A DNA stretch of 15,610 nucleotides, taken from assembly GCA_037441765.1 (NCBI GenBank), contig JBBIRM010000058.1, forward strand, positions 1 to 15,610, given 5' to 3'. Origin of the DNA: JBBIRM01 sp037441765 (lineage in GTDB: Bacteria; Desulfobacterota; BSN033; UBA1163). The number at the start of each line of letters is the position of its first letter. Position 1 is the first letter of the stretch. The notes under the pieces were generated by a model. That model had not been told where the DNA came from. It made no database searches and saw only the letters and a program-made list of their open reading frames with translations. Below, piece by piece: positions 1-6,271 of this stretch. Position numbers and translations under genes: made by a program.

Positions 1-132
1 TCCTTGGAGCCATTGTACCTTAACAAGTTACCCATTGAAAAGTCGGATGAACCTATTTTATTAATGGGAGATGAGGATTCGGCAAGCCACAAGGGCTTGC
101 CCTACGGGAAATTAATCGAATCTCAAATGTAG
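1..132 (+). CDS. 3' end of an unidentified gene (possibly TsaB C-terminus)
   Basis: Frame 1 is open from the first base to TAG at 130-132, giving 43 residues that begin SLEPLYLNKLPIEKSDEP. The 5' part lies outside the window. A Pro-Leu-Tyr-Leu stretch close to the C-terminus resembles the conserved P-x-Y-L-R segment that ends TsaB, the YeaZ-type partner in tRNA threonylcarbamoyladenosine synthesis, but the Arg is Asn here and too little is present to decide. The last 17 or so residues are encoded by a REP-like repeat pair (81-153), and the stop codon lies inside the GTAG foot of its right arm. The natural C-terminus may therefore have been extended by insertion of the repeat. Coding status is inferred from the open frame and the family-like motif only. 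Confidence 0.4.
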   Translation, partial: SLEPLYLNKLPIEKSDEPILLMGDEDSASHKGLPYGKLIESQM

Positions 133-153
133 GGCAAGGGCTTGTCCCTTGCC
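81..153. repeat. Inverted pair of GTAG-footed REP-like hairpins (BIME-like)
   Basis: There are two hairpins in opposite orientation. The right arm has foot GTAG at 129-132, then an 8-bp stem (GGCAAGGG at 133-140 with CCCTTGCC at 146-153) and loop CTTGT. The left arm, read on the minus strand, has the same GTAG foot (CTAC at 102-105), the stem GGCAAGCC with GGCTTGCC (81-88 with 94-101) and the identical loop CTTGT. The two stems differ only by swapped CC/GG pairs, so pairing is kept. A GTAG tetranucleotide at the base of a hairpin is the known hallmark of REP elements mobilised by RAYT transposases. The feet face inward across a 23-base spacer. The left arm lies in the end of the upstream reading frame. 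Confidence 0.75.
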
Positions 154-301
154 GGATTTGGTTTTTTTTCTTATGTGGAGTTACGACACAGTCTCATTGG
201 GGAAAGTTTATAAGAGCCGACCATGGAGGAAGGTAAGGATGATAAATGTAAATAATTAATTGCTCTGATCACCACACCTTCCCCTTTACTAAGGATTTCG
301 G

Positions 302-327
302 ATGAAAAGCAACGCTTGTCTTTTCAT
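302..327 (+). other. Leader hairpin upstream of the PpiD-like gene
   Basis: ATGAAAAG (302-309) pairs perfectly with CTTTTCAT (320-327). Inside it CAA can pair with TTG, leaving a CGC loop and one bulged T. No T-run follows, so it does not look like an intrinsic terminator. It sits about 40 bases before the ATG at 370 and leaves the ribosome binding site free. The rest of 133-369 holds a run of eight T (162-169) and no gene I can support. Function of the hairpin is unknown. Confidence 0.4.
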
Positions 328-369
328 AAAGGATTGGGTAATATTTGTCTTCAGAAAAGGAGTTTTTCC

Positions 370-2271
370 ATGTTGAGGATATTAAGGGAACATGCCACCT
401 CGTGGATGCTTCGTGGGATTCTGATTTTGGTCGCTGTGTCCTTCATCTCTTGGGGAGGGTTTTACTTGCTCAGGGAGGAAAAACACTCCTATGTTGCTAA
501 GGTGGATGGGAAGATCATCGACGAGAGGGAATATAACGACCTTTATCAATCTGCCCTTAAACAGTATCGAGAGGCCTTGGGACCTTCCTTTTCTGAGAAA
601 TTTCTGGAGGAGATAAGACTCAAGGAGAAGGTCCTTGATCAACTCATCGATAAGATTCTCATTCTCCAGGAGGCGAGACGGTTGGGGCTCGCGGTTCTTG
701 ATGAGGAGTTAAGAGAGGCCATCGAGAATTTTCCTGCCTTTCAAGTAAATGGTCAATTTGACTCAAGACAGTATGAACGGTTTCTCCGTTTGAATCGACT
801 CACAGCAGAAGGGTTTGAACAGATGCAGAGAGAGAGTATACTCTTTTCCAAATTAGTCAATCTGATCAAATCAAGCGGCAGAAAGGTCTCTGACCAGGAA
901 CTTTTTGAAATCTATCTCTTTGAAAACGAAAGGATCAACTTGAACTTCATCCAGATCACACCAGAGTCATTTAAGAAAAGGGTGACGGTCAATGAAATTG
1001 AGATGAAGGATTTTTTTCAAAAACATGCGGAGGAGTTCAGGGTTCCCACTTTTGCACAGATACAATATCTCACTTTTCGCCCATCTGATTTTGAGGGAAA
1101 GGTTCAGGTCTCACCCGAGGAGATCAATCGATACTACGATTCAAGGAAAGATCAATTCACAATCCCCAAGCAGGTGAGGGCAAGAGAGATATTGATAAAA
1201 TTAGGAGGCCAAGAAAGCCCCGACCAAATAGAGCAGAAGAAAAAGAAGGCAGAGACCATTCTGGAAAAAGCAAAAAAAAGGAATGATTTTGCCTCGCTAG
1301 CCAGGCAATTCTCCGAATCCAATAGTGCTTCAAAAGGAGGGGATATCGGATGGATTCAGAAAGGATCGATTGAAGAATCTCTTGAAGAAATCCTTTTCTC
1401 CCTTAAGCCTGGTGAGGTTAGTGGTGTGGTGAGAGGTTCTGCTGGATTTTTCATCTTCAAGGTCGAAGAAGTGAAAGAAGAGAAAAAGAGACCTCTTGAA
1501 GAAGTAAAGGACCAGATCCGCCAGACCTTAATCAATGAGAAGACAAAGTCTCTTGCCTCCCGTCAGGCAGAGGACGCCTTTTACTCCCTTTTCAGAAGCC
1601 GGGACTTAGAAAATTATGCAAAAGAGAAGGGCATTCCACTTAAGACCACCAGGTTCTTTAAGGAAGGTGAGGAGGTGGCAGAATTTGGGAAGAATCCAAA
1701 TTTCCATTCAAGCGTCTTTTCTCTTAAAATCGGAGAGATCTCACCGGTCGTCTCCATCCCGCCCAATTTCTATATTTTGAAAATGATCAATAAAAAGGAG
1801 TCTCGGATCCCTTCATTTGAAGAGGTTAAGGAAGAAGTTCAAAGAAAGGTGACTGAAATGAAGGCAGAGGAGAAGGCTCGTAAAGTCGCAGAAGAACTTC
1901 TTGGCCTGATAAACAAAGGGAAGTCACTACTTGAATTAGCCAAAGAAAGGGGATTCCAAGTTGAGGAGACTGGACCTTTTGTTCGAAATTCTCCAGTAAT
2001 ACCAAAGATTGGACCTGCCAGGGATTCAATGGAGGTACTTTCTTCCCTGACAGAAAAGAATCGTATTCCCAAAGAGGTGATTCGAACCAAGGATGGGTTT
2101 TTTATAGTGACTCTATCAAATTTAGTACCTGCGGATCCAAACCAGTTCCCTTCAGTAAAGAAAAACCTTGAAAAGAGGGTCCTCTATCAGAAACAAGAAG
2201 AATTCTACCAGAATTGGCTAAAGGATTTAAGAAAAAAGGCAAAGATTGAGATCAACAAGAAGATGCTTTAA
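370..2271 (+). CDS. PpiD-like membrane-anchored periplasmic folding chaperone (SurA-N/parvulin)
   Basis: This 633-residue protein resembles PpiD/SurA folding factors, which bind outer-membrane and periplasmic proteins as they leave the Sec translocon. I chose ATG at 370 because AGGAG lies just upstream and the product then begins, like PpiD, with a short N-terminal segment and one membrane helix (about residues 15-34). Residues 40-190 look like the SurA-type chaperone region (AKVDGKIIDEREY, as in PpiD AAKVNGQEIS). A parvulin domain follows at about 268-370, with GGDIGWIQKG and the LKPGEVSGVV turn. A second, degenerate parvulin-like segment lies near 440-475. Two histidines usual in active parvulins are replaced: the ASHIL-type site reads AREIL, and the late H-V/I-x-V site reads FKVEEV. 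As in E. coli PpiD, isomerase activity may be absent. Length is close to E. coli PpiD (623). It converges on ruvB, with 55 bases between. Confidence 0.85.
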   Translation: MLRILREHATSWMLRGILILVAVSFISWGGFYLLREEKHSYVAKVDGKIIDEREYNDLYQSALKQYREALGPSFSEKFLEEIRLKEKVLDQLIDKILILQEARRLGLAVLDEELREAIENFPAFQVNGQFDSRQYERFLRLNRLTAEGFEQMQRESILFSKLVNLIKSSGRKVSDQELFEIYLFENERINLNFIQITPESFKKRVTVNEIEMKDFFQKHAEEFRVPTFAQIQYLTFRPSDFEGKVQVSPEEINRYYDSRKDQFTIPKQVRAREILIKLGGQESPDQIEQKKKKAETILEKAKKRNDFASLARQFSESNSASKGGDIGWIQKGSIEESLEEILFSLKPGEVSGVVRGSAGFFIFKVEEVKEEKKRPLEEVKDQIRQTLINEKTKSLASRQAEDAFYSLFRSRDLENYAKEKGIPLKTTRFFKEGEEVAEFGKNPNFHSSVFSLKIGEISPVVSIPPNFYILKMINKKESRIPSFEEVKEEVQRKVTEMKAEEKARKVAEELLGLINKGKSLLELAKERGFQVEETGPFVRNSPVIPKIGPARDSMEVLSSLTEKNRIPKEVIRTKDGFFIVTLSNLVPADPNQFPSVKKNLEKRVLYQKQEEFYQNWLKDLRKKAKIEINKKML

Positions 2272-2326
2272 GTGGGATCTTCATTCAATATTTAGAAGAA
2301 GGGATATTAAAAGTTACTCAGAGGCC

Positions 2327-3388
2327 CTAATGTTTTTTGTGAGTGGGGAAGGATAGTTGTTTGCCTGACTCTGGATAGGGGATCCCGAAATGTTGATAGG
2401 CTAATTCTGTGGCTTTCCTCCCGTTCTGCATCCTCGCCACAAAGCCAATCTTGAGGAGAAAGGGCTCCACCATATCTACCAAAGTATCTGCCTCCTCCTG
2501 AAGTGTTGCGGCAATTGCCTCAAGCCCCACAGGGCCACCTTTATAATATCGGATGATCGTCTCAAGGAATCTTCGATCAAGACTTGTTAGCCCTATCTCA
2601 TCCACCCCTTCAAGATGTAACGCTTCGTCAGCGATCTCTTTTGTGATCTTTCCCTGTCCACGTATTTCAGCAAAGTCTCTCACTCGCTTGAGAAGACGGT
2701 TTGAAATCCTCGGGGTACCCCTTGAACGTTTGGCAATCTCCTCTGTCCCCTTTTCATCAATTGGAACTCCCAAAAGCATAGCAGAGCGTTTGACAACCTG
2801 ACAGAGTTCTTCGACGGAATAGAAATCGAGGTTTCTAAGAATCCCAAATCGCTCCCTAAGGGGTGCTGACAAAAGTCCTGCCCTTGTGGTTGCGCCAATA
2901 AGAGTAAATCGTTCCAAACGATATCTGTGACTTCTTGCATGCGCACCTTTGTCAAAAATAAAGTCAATACAGAAATCCTCCATAGCAGGATATAGGAATT
3001 CCTCCACAACCTTGGGAAGACGGTGAACTTCATCAATAAACAGGACATCCCCTTTTTCAAGGTGGGTGAGGATGCTAATCAGATCTCCTCCCTTTTCAAT
3101 GGCAGGTCCAGAGGAAGTGATAATCTGAACCCCCATCTCTGTAGCGATTATATGGGCAAGGGTGGTTTTCCCCAGGCCTGGAGGAGAATGAAAAAGAATG
3201 TGATCCAGAGGTTCTCCCCTTTTTTTAGCTGCCTGAATCGCAATCTCCAGGGTTTCGACCACCTGCCTCTGACCAATATACTCAGAAAGCTTCCTGGGTC
3301 TAAGATCAAGATAATCTTCAACCCCTTTTAGGATATCCTCTGATTTCTTCTCCTTTTCAGGCCTCTTCTCTTCATCGAGTCTCTTCAT
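2327..3388 (-). CDS. ruvB: Holliday junction branch-migration ATPase RuvB
   Basis: RuvB is the AAA+ motor that, as hexameric rings flanking RuvA, drives branch migration of Holliday junctions in recombination and repair. The 353-residue product shows the family order: N-terminal LRPRKLSEYIGQ (29-40), Walker A PPGLGKTT (69-76), Walker B VLFIDE (115-120), sensor 1 IGATTR (164-169), the arginine-finger region APLRERFG (175-182) and a C-terminal winged helix. Two departures stand out. The first Gly of Walker A is Ser (HSPPGLGKT). The usual RTPRGR wing motif near the C-terminus reads RMQNGRKAT (319-327). ATG starts inside the ruvA stop (ATGA, 4-base overlap), so the two are probably translationally coupled. 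The residues after the winged helix form a short polar tail. Confidence 0.97.
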   Translation of the reverse strand: MKRLDEEKRPEKEKKSEDILKGVEDYLDLRPRKLSEYIGQRQVVETLEIAIQAAKKRGEPLDHILFHSPPGLGKTTLAHIIATEMGVQIITSSGPAIEKGGDLISILTHLEKGDVLFIDEVHRLPKVVEEFLYPAMEDFCIDFIFDKGAHARSHRYRLERFTLIGATTRAGLLSAPLRERFGILRNLDFYSVEELCQVVKRSAMLLGVPIDEKGTEEIAKRSRGTPRISNRLLKRVRDFAEIRGQGKITKEIADEALHLEGVDEIGLTSLDRRFLETIIRYYKGGPVGLEAIAATLQEEADTLVDMVEPFLLKIGFVARMQNGRKATELAYQHFGIPYPESGKQLSFPTHKKH

Positions 3389-4029
3389 AGATTCCCCTTG
3401 GTAGGAGCATTCTTTTGTCCTCGATAGACCTCTTCAAATAGTTCTTCTGGAGTGGAGATATTGGGGTTTCTTGCCATTGCCTCCTTCACCAACCTCTGGG
3501 CTTCGCTCAATTTATGGCCGAGGTCTTTAACCAAGACCTCCTCCACCTGTTTTTTAAAATCTACCAACTCAACCTCGACAGGCATTTGATCTTCCCTCAT
3601 TAGGGCGAATTTACCAACCTTTCCATGAAGCGTTGCAATAATCTTATCTGCGGTCCTCTTTCCAATCCCCTTCAGGCTTTCCAGGACCTGGGAATCCCTC
3701 TCCTCAATCGCCTTTGCAATCTTGGGGATGGGTAAGACCAGTGCCTTTGCTGCAGTCGGTGGACCAATATCCTCTACAGTAATAAACTTTTCAAAGAACT
3801 CCTTTTCTGGCTCATAGTTGAATCCAATAAGGATAGGTTTAGGTTGCCTTTCGGTCTGATGATAATAGATGTAAAGTTTGACGGTCTCTCCGTCCTCGCC
3901 TGCTTTCTTCGAGTTAAAAGTCTTCCTCACAATAGCAGGGAGCAATATCTCATAACCCACCCCGTTGGTAAACACGACCACCCGGTCCTCTTCTTTTTTG
4001 AGAAGTTTCCCTTCAATGTAACGAATCAT
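3385..4029 (-). CDS. ruvA: Holliday junction recognition protein RuvA
   Basis: RuvA binds the four-way junction as a tetramer, holds it open and loads RuvB. The 214-residue protein starts MIRYIEGKLLKKEEDRVVV and continues with the GVGYEILLP strand of the N-terminal OB-fold. Two helix-hairpin-helix motifs follow, at about 86-100 (VEDIGPPTAAKAL) and 118-136 (LKGIGKRTADKI). A short acidic/polar linker then leads to the C-terminal RuvB-contacting three-helix domain (about 160-204, ending ISTPEELFEEVYRG). It is slightly longer than the roughly 200 residues usual for the family, and the first HhH is divergent (IGPPTA where GVGPKTA is common). It lies 27 bases after ruvC and overlaps ruvB by 4 bases, in the common ruvC-ruvA-ruvB order. 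Confidence 0.95.
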   Translation of the reverse strand: MIRYIEGKLLKKEEDRVVVFTNGVGYEILLPAIVRKTFNSKKAGEDGETVKLYIYYHQTERQPKPILIGFNYEPEKEFFEKFITVEDIGPPTAAKALVLPIPKIAKAIEERDSQVLESLKGIGKRTADKIIATLHGKVGKFALMREDQMPVEVELVDFKKQVEEVLVKDLGHKLSEAQRLVKEAMARNPNISTPEELFEEVYRGQKNAPTKGNL

Positions 4030-4056
4030 CTTCTTTTAATTCCTGCATCCTCCCTA

Positions 4057-4542
4057 TCACCAATGAAATTTTTCATTTCGAGAAAGGCCTGTCAAAGCCA
4101 GTGCCAGGGCATCTCCTGCATGAGTGGATGAAAGGGACTCCTCCATCCTGAGTATCTTCTGAATGGCTTTCTTTACCTGATCCTTATGAGCCCTTCCACT
4201 CCCAGTTAGTGCACTCTTGACCTCCGTGGGTTTAACCTCAACAACAGGAATCCCTAATTGTTGGGCCACAAGGTAGATTACCCCTCTAACTTCTCCCAAC
4301 TGGATCGCTGCCTTCGGATACTGTGTTAAGACAAAGACCTCTTCCATGACAAGGAGGTTGGGATTCCATTTTTCGAGAATGTTTTTTAATTCGTTGTAGA
4401 TCGTATGCAGTCGATAGGCAACAGGACGATGGGCTTCTGTTCGAATCGTTCCCCAGTGACAGGCCTTTCCACCTCGGGAGAGCGCTTCCACTATCCCAAA
4501 ACCCGTCATGGCCAAACCTGGATCAATCCCAATGGCTTTCAC
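4057..4542 (-). CDS. ruvC: Holliday junction resolvase RuvC
   Basis: RuvC is the dimeric endonuclease that cuts Holliday junctions symmetrically after RuvAB branch migration. The 161-residue product starts KAIGIDPGLAMTGFGIVE, placing the catalytic Asp at residue 7. The second acid is in LLVMEEVF near residue 67, and the C-terminal pair is in STHAGDALALAL (His and Asp). His in place of the E. coli Asp138 is seen in other RuvCs such as the Thermus enzyme. The start is GTG at 4542. An in-frame stop lies just upstream, so no longer start is possible, and the ribosome binding site is weak. A terminator hairpin lies only about 20 bases upstream, so ruvCAB is probably expressed by read-through from yebC or from a promoter I could not recognise. 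Confidence 0.96.
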   Translation of the reverse strand: MKAIGIDPGLAMTGFGIVEALSRGGKACHWGTIRTEAHRPVAYRLHTIYNELKNILEKWNPNLLVMEEVFVLTQYPKAAIQLGEVRGVIYLVAQQLGIPVVEVKPTEVKSALTGSGRAHKDQVKKAIQKILRMEESLSSTHAGDALALALTGLSRNEKFHW

Positions 4543-4560
4543 CTTCAGAGCCTAAGTGTT

Positions 4561-4603
4561 AAAAAAGAAGCCACCCCTTCCCAATGAAGCTGAGGTGGCT
4601 TTT
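4561..4603 (-). terminator. Intrinsic terminator after yebC
   Basis: On the minus strand AAGCCACC (4594-4601) pairs with GGTGGCTT (4568-4575), an 8-bp GC-rich stem with an 18-base loop. It is followed after one C by six T (4561-4566). Its position 20 bases beyond the yebC stop fits an intrinsic terminator for yebC. On the + strand the T-run is shorter (four), so the minus orientation is preferred. Confidence 0.7.
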
Positions 4604-4623
4604 CAGATGGATAGAGTTTCTTT

Positions 4624-5373
4624 TTAGGCACTGAGTTTTTCCATCTCCTCATCTGCGATGTCAAAGTTGGCATAGACCTTCTGGACATCGTCCGAATCTT
4701 CCAGGCCCTCCATCAGTTTCAACATCTGCTCCGCCTCTTTTCCAGTCAGTCTGACAGTGGATTGGGGCACCATGGTTACCTCAGCATAATTCAACTTAAA
4801 GCCAGCCTCTTCGAGGGCCTTTCTCACCGCTTCGAAATTTGGAGGGGAGGTTGTTACTTCAAAATCTTTTCCGGCATCCTTTACGTCGAGTGCCCCTGCA
4901 TCTAATGCAACCTCGATCAAACGATCTTCATCAGCACTGCTCTTGTCGACCAGGATCAATCCCTTCTTTTCAAACATCCAAGAGACACAACCCGATTCTC
5001 CGAGACTTCCATTATATTTGGAAAAGATGTGCCTCACATCTGCAACCGTTCGGTTTTTATTATCAGTCATTACCTCCAACATCATGGCTACTCCTCCGGG
5101 ACCATACCCTTCATAGACCAATTCTTCATAATTCACCCCTTCCAGTTCCCCGGTTCCTTTCTTAATGGCCCTCTCGATATTCTCTTTGGGCATGTTTTCA
5201 GCCTTGGCAAGGTTTACGGCAGTACGAAGCCTTGGGTTGGAGTTAATATCCCCTCCTCCTAAACGAGCGGCCACCATGATCTCTTTAATGATTTTAGTAA
5301 AAATTTTTCCCCTCTTAGCGTCCGCCGCTCCCTTCTTTCGCTTAATGGTGCTCCACTTTGAATGGCCCGACAT
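4624..5373 (-). CDS. yebC: YebC/TACO1-family translation factor
   Basis: The protein is a full-length, 249-residue member of the YebC/PmpR/TACO1 family. It opens with the invariant MSGHSKWSTIKRKKGAADAK and shows AENMPKENIERAIKKGTGE (about 58-76), the EGYGPGGVA segment (about 88-96), TDNKNRTVADVRHIFSKYNG and GCVSWMFEKKG. Family members were long annotated as transcription regulators. More recent work assigns them to relief of ribosome stalling on difficult sequences such as proline runs, with TACO1 helping mitochondrial translation. It has its own extended -10 promoter (5462-5488) and an 80-base leader with a hairpin, and is followed by a terminator before ruvC. Linkage to ruvCAB is common in bacteria and need not mean a shared function. 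Confidence 0.95.
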   Translation of the reverse strand: MSGHSKWSTIKRKKGAADAKRGKIFTKIIKEIMVAARLGGGDINSNPRLRTAVNLAKAENMPKENIERAIKKGTGELEGVNYEELVYEGYGPGGVAMMLEVMTDNKNRTVADVRHIFSKYNGSLGESGCVSWMFEKKGLILVDKSSADEDRLIEVALDAGALDVKDAGKDFEVTTSPPNFEAVRKALEEAGFKLNYAEVTMVPQSTVRLTGKEAEQMLKLMEGLEDSDDVQKVYANFDIADEEMEKLSA

Positions 5374-5394
5374 TGTTTCGCTCTTTCAAGATTG

Positions 5395-5438
5395 AAGTAG
5401 AAAGTGGTAATCCACAAGTTAAAAACCACCTTCTACTT
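5395..5438 (-). promoter_or_regulatory. Hairpin in the yebC leader
   Basis: AAGTAGAAAGTGGT (5395-5408) pairs with ACCACCTTCTACTT (5425-5438) at 13 of 14 positions, the exception being a G-T or A-C pair depending on strand. The loop is 16 bases. It lies between the predicted yebC transcription start (about 5455) and the start codon at 5373. No T-run follows on either strand, so termination is unlikely. The weak GAAAGAG ribosome binding site lies downstream and outside the stem. Role unknown; mRNA stability or regulation is possible. Confidence 0.5.
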
Positions 5439-5461
5439 TCAAAGAATTATTCAAAAATGAA

Positions 5462-5488
5462 ATTATAACATTTACTAATGAAAATCAA
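5462..5488 (-). promoter_or_regulatory. Extended -10 promoter for yebC
   Basis: On the minus strand a perfect TATAAT (5462-5467) is preceded by TGT, forming an extended -10 box (TGnTATAAT). TTGATT (5483-5488) lies 15 bases further upstream. The short spacer is tolerated by extended -10 promoters. Transcription would start near 5455, leaving a leader of about 80 bases before the yebC ATG. Confidence 0.6.
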
Positions 5489-5584
5489 GAGGAATTTTAA
5501 CCTGGTTAAGGTTCTAAATTAGAATTAGTTAACCAACATGAAAAATATTTAATTTGGGATGAATATTGGTGAGAAAACTAAATT

Positions 5585-5608
5585 AAAAAATCCAACTTTA
5601 CAAAGGAT
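5585..5608 (-). terminator. Possible weak terminator after tRNA-Val
   Basis: Just past the tRNA CCA the minus strand reads ATCC (5605-5608), then a CTTTGTAAAG self-complementary core, then GGAT (5590-5593), followed by a T6 run (5585-5590). The stem is short and contains a two-base bulge, so this is only a weak candidate for the tRNA 3' end. Between it and the yebC promoter the DNA is AT-rich and shows no gene. Confidence 0.3.
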
Positions 5609-5682
5609 GGTGGGCGCTACTGGATTTGAACCAGTGACCTCCTGCGTGTGAAGCAGGCGTTCTCCCCCTGAACTAAGCGCCC
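5608..5682 (-). tRNA. tRNA-Val (anticodon CAC), 3' CCA encoded
   Basis: Read on the minus strand, a complete cloverleaf folds. The 7-bp acceptor stem is GGGCGCT with AGCGCCC, and the D arm is GTTC with GAAC. The anticodon stem CCTGC with GCAGG carries loop TTCACAC, and the T stem ACTGG with CCAGT carries loop TTCAAAT. Loop positions 34-36 give anticodon CAC, decoding GUG valine. The discriminator base is A and the CCA end is encoded in the DNA (5608-5610). Length is 72 bases plus CCA. It is a single gene, not part of a visible tRNA cluster, with its own promoter (5695-5722). Confidence 0.96.
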
Positions 5683-5694
5683 TCTTTAGGGTCT

Positions 5695-5722
5695 ATTTTA
5701 TAAGACCTCCCCCAAAAGTCAA
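5695..5722 (-). promoter_or_regulatory. Sigma70-type promoter for tRNA-Val
   Basis: On the minus strand TTGACT (5717-5722) and TAAAAT (5695-5700) are separated by 16 bases, with the tRNA 5' end at 5682, about a dozen bases beyond the -10 box. Position and match quality fit a constitutive tRNA promoter. It lies directly after the stop codon of the small gene at 5741-6208. Confidence 0.6.
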
Positions 5723-5740
5723 CCCATTGATTTACTGGCA

Positions 5741-6208
5741 TCACCCCAAATACCTCTCTAACATCATCCACTGAAGGGTATCAATCAACCTTCTTGCTCC
5801 CATTTCTTTTTGTAAGGCCCTTATCCCACAGATAATACAAATGGAGAGAGAATCCGATTTCTCCATTGGCTTCACATTCTTCATCGTTGGGTTTGTGAGT
5901 AATCTTAGTCTTAAGTTTTTAACAAATCTATAAAGATCGAGAAAAACGGGAAAAAGTGGATTATCCTCTTTTTTCCCGGAGGGAGGGGAGAGATTCTTTC
6001 TAATCCCTTTTTCTAAGGCATCCGACCAGGATTCAAGCCGTTTTGATTCTACCTCTTTTCTCAACACGTTCAGGATATCGGTGTGTTCAATATTCCATTG
6101 GACCAGTTCCTCCATAAGTTCGTCATAGGTTCTTGTCTCAATCTGAGTTGGAGGTTCAGACCCTCCTTTCCCCCTCTGTCCACCCTTTAGAAGATCTAAG
6201 ATTCCCAA
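5741..6208 (-). CDS. Small hypothetical protein with a C-terminal CxxC
   Basis: This is a 155-residue protein I do not recognise. The start is TTG at 6208, supported by a very strong AAAGGAGG six bases upstream. The product has a Gly/Lys-rich N-terminus, then an acidic, probably helical stretch (about 28-72, TYDELMEELVQWNIEHTDIL). A low-complexity basic linker (about 73-82) follows, then a hydrophobic/aromatic helix (85-105), and a C-terminal part with Cys124 and Cys127 in SICIICGIRALQKEMGARR. No signal peptide or membrane helix is evident, so it is probably cytosolic. It follows the molybdopterin oxidoreductase on the same strand by 63 bases and could share its transcript. A dedicated accessory or maturation protein is conceivable, but it shows no recognisable TorD/NarJ signature. 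Coding confidence rests on the ribosome binding site and uninterrupted frame. Confidence 0.7.
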   Translation of the reverse strand: MGILDLLKGGQRGKGGSEPPTQIETRTYDELMEELVQWNIEHTDILNVLRKEVESKRLESWSDALEKGIRKNLSPPSGKKEDNPLFPVFLDLYRFVKNLRLRLLTNPTMKNVKPMEKSDSLSICIICGIRALQKEMGARRLIDTLQWMMLERYLG

Positions 6209-6271
6209 AAAAGCCTCCTTTAATTAAGGATTAAATCCATTCTACCAGAACCGGAAAGAGTGTCAACATAT

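Noticed and set aside
133..169. Right REP arm plus T8 as an intrinsic terminator
   Set aside because: The T-run starts eight bases after the stem, too far for a standard intrinsic terminator; weak function cannot be excluded.
223..255. Ten-codon open frame starting ATG GAG GAA
   Set aside because: Too short, no ribosome binding site, and no recognisable peptide.
316..369. Upstream TTG start adding 18 residues to the PpiD-like protein
   Set aside because: It lies inside a hairpin with no ribosome binding site, whereas ATG at 370 has AGGAG and gives the normal PpiD-type N-terminus.
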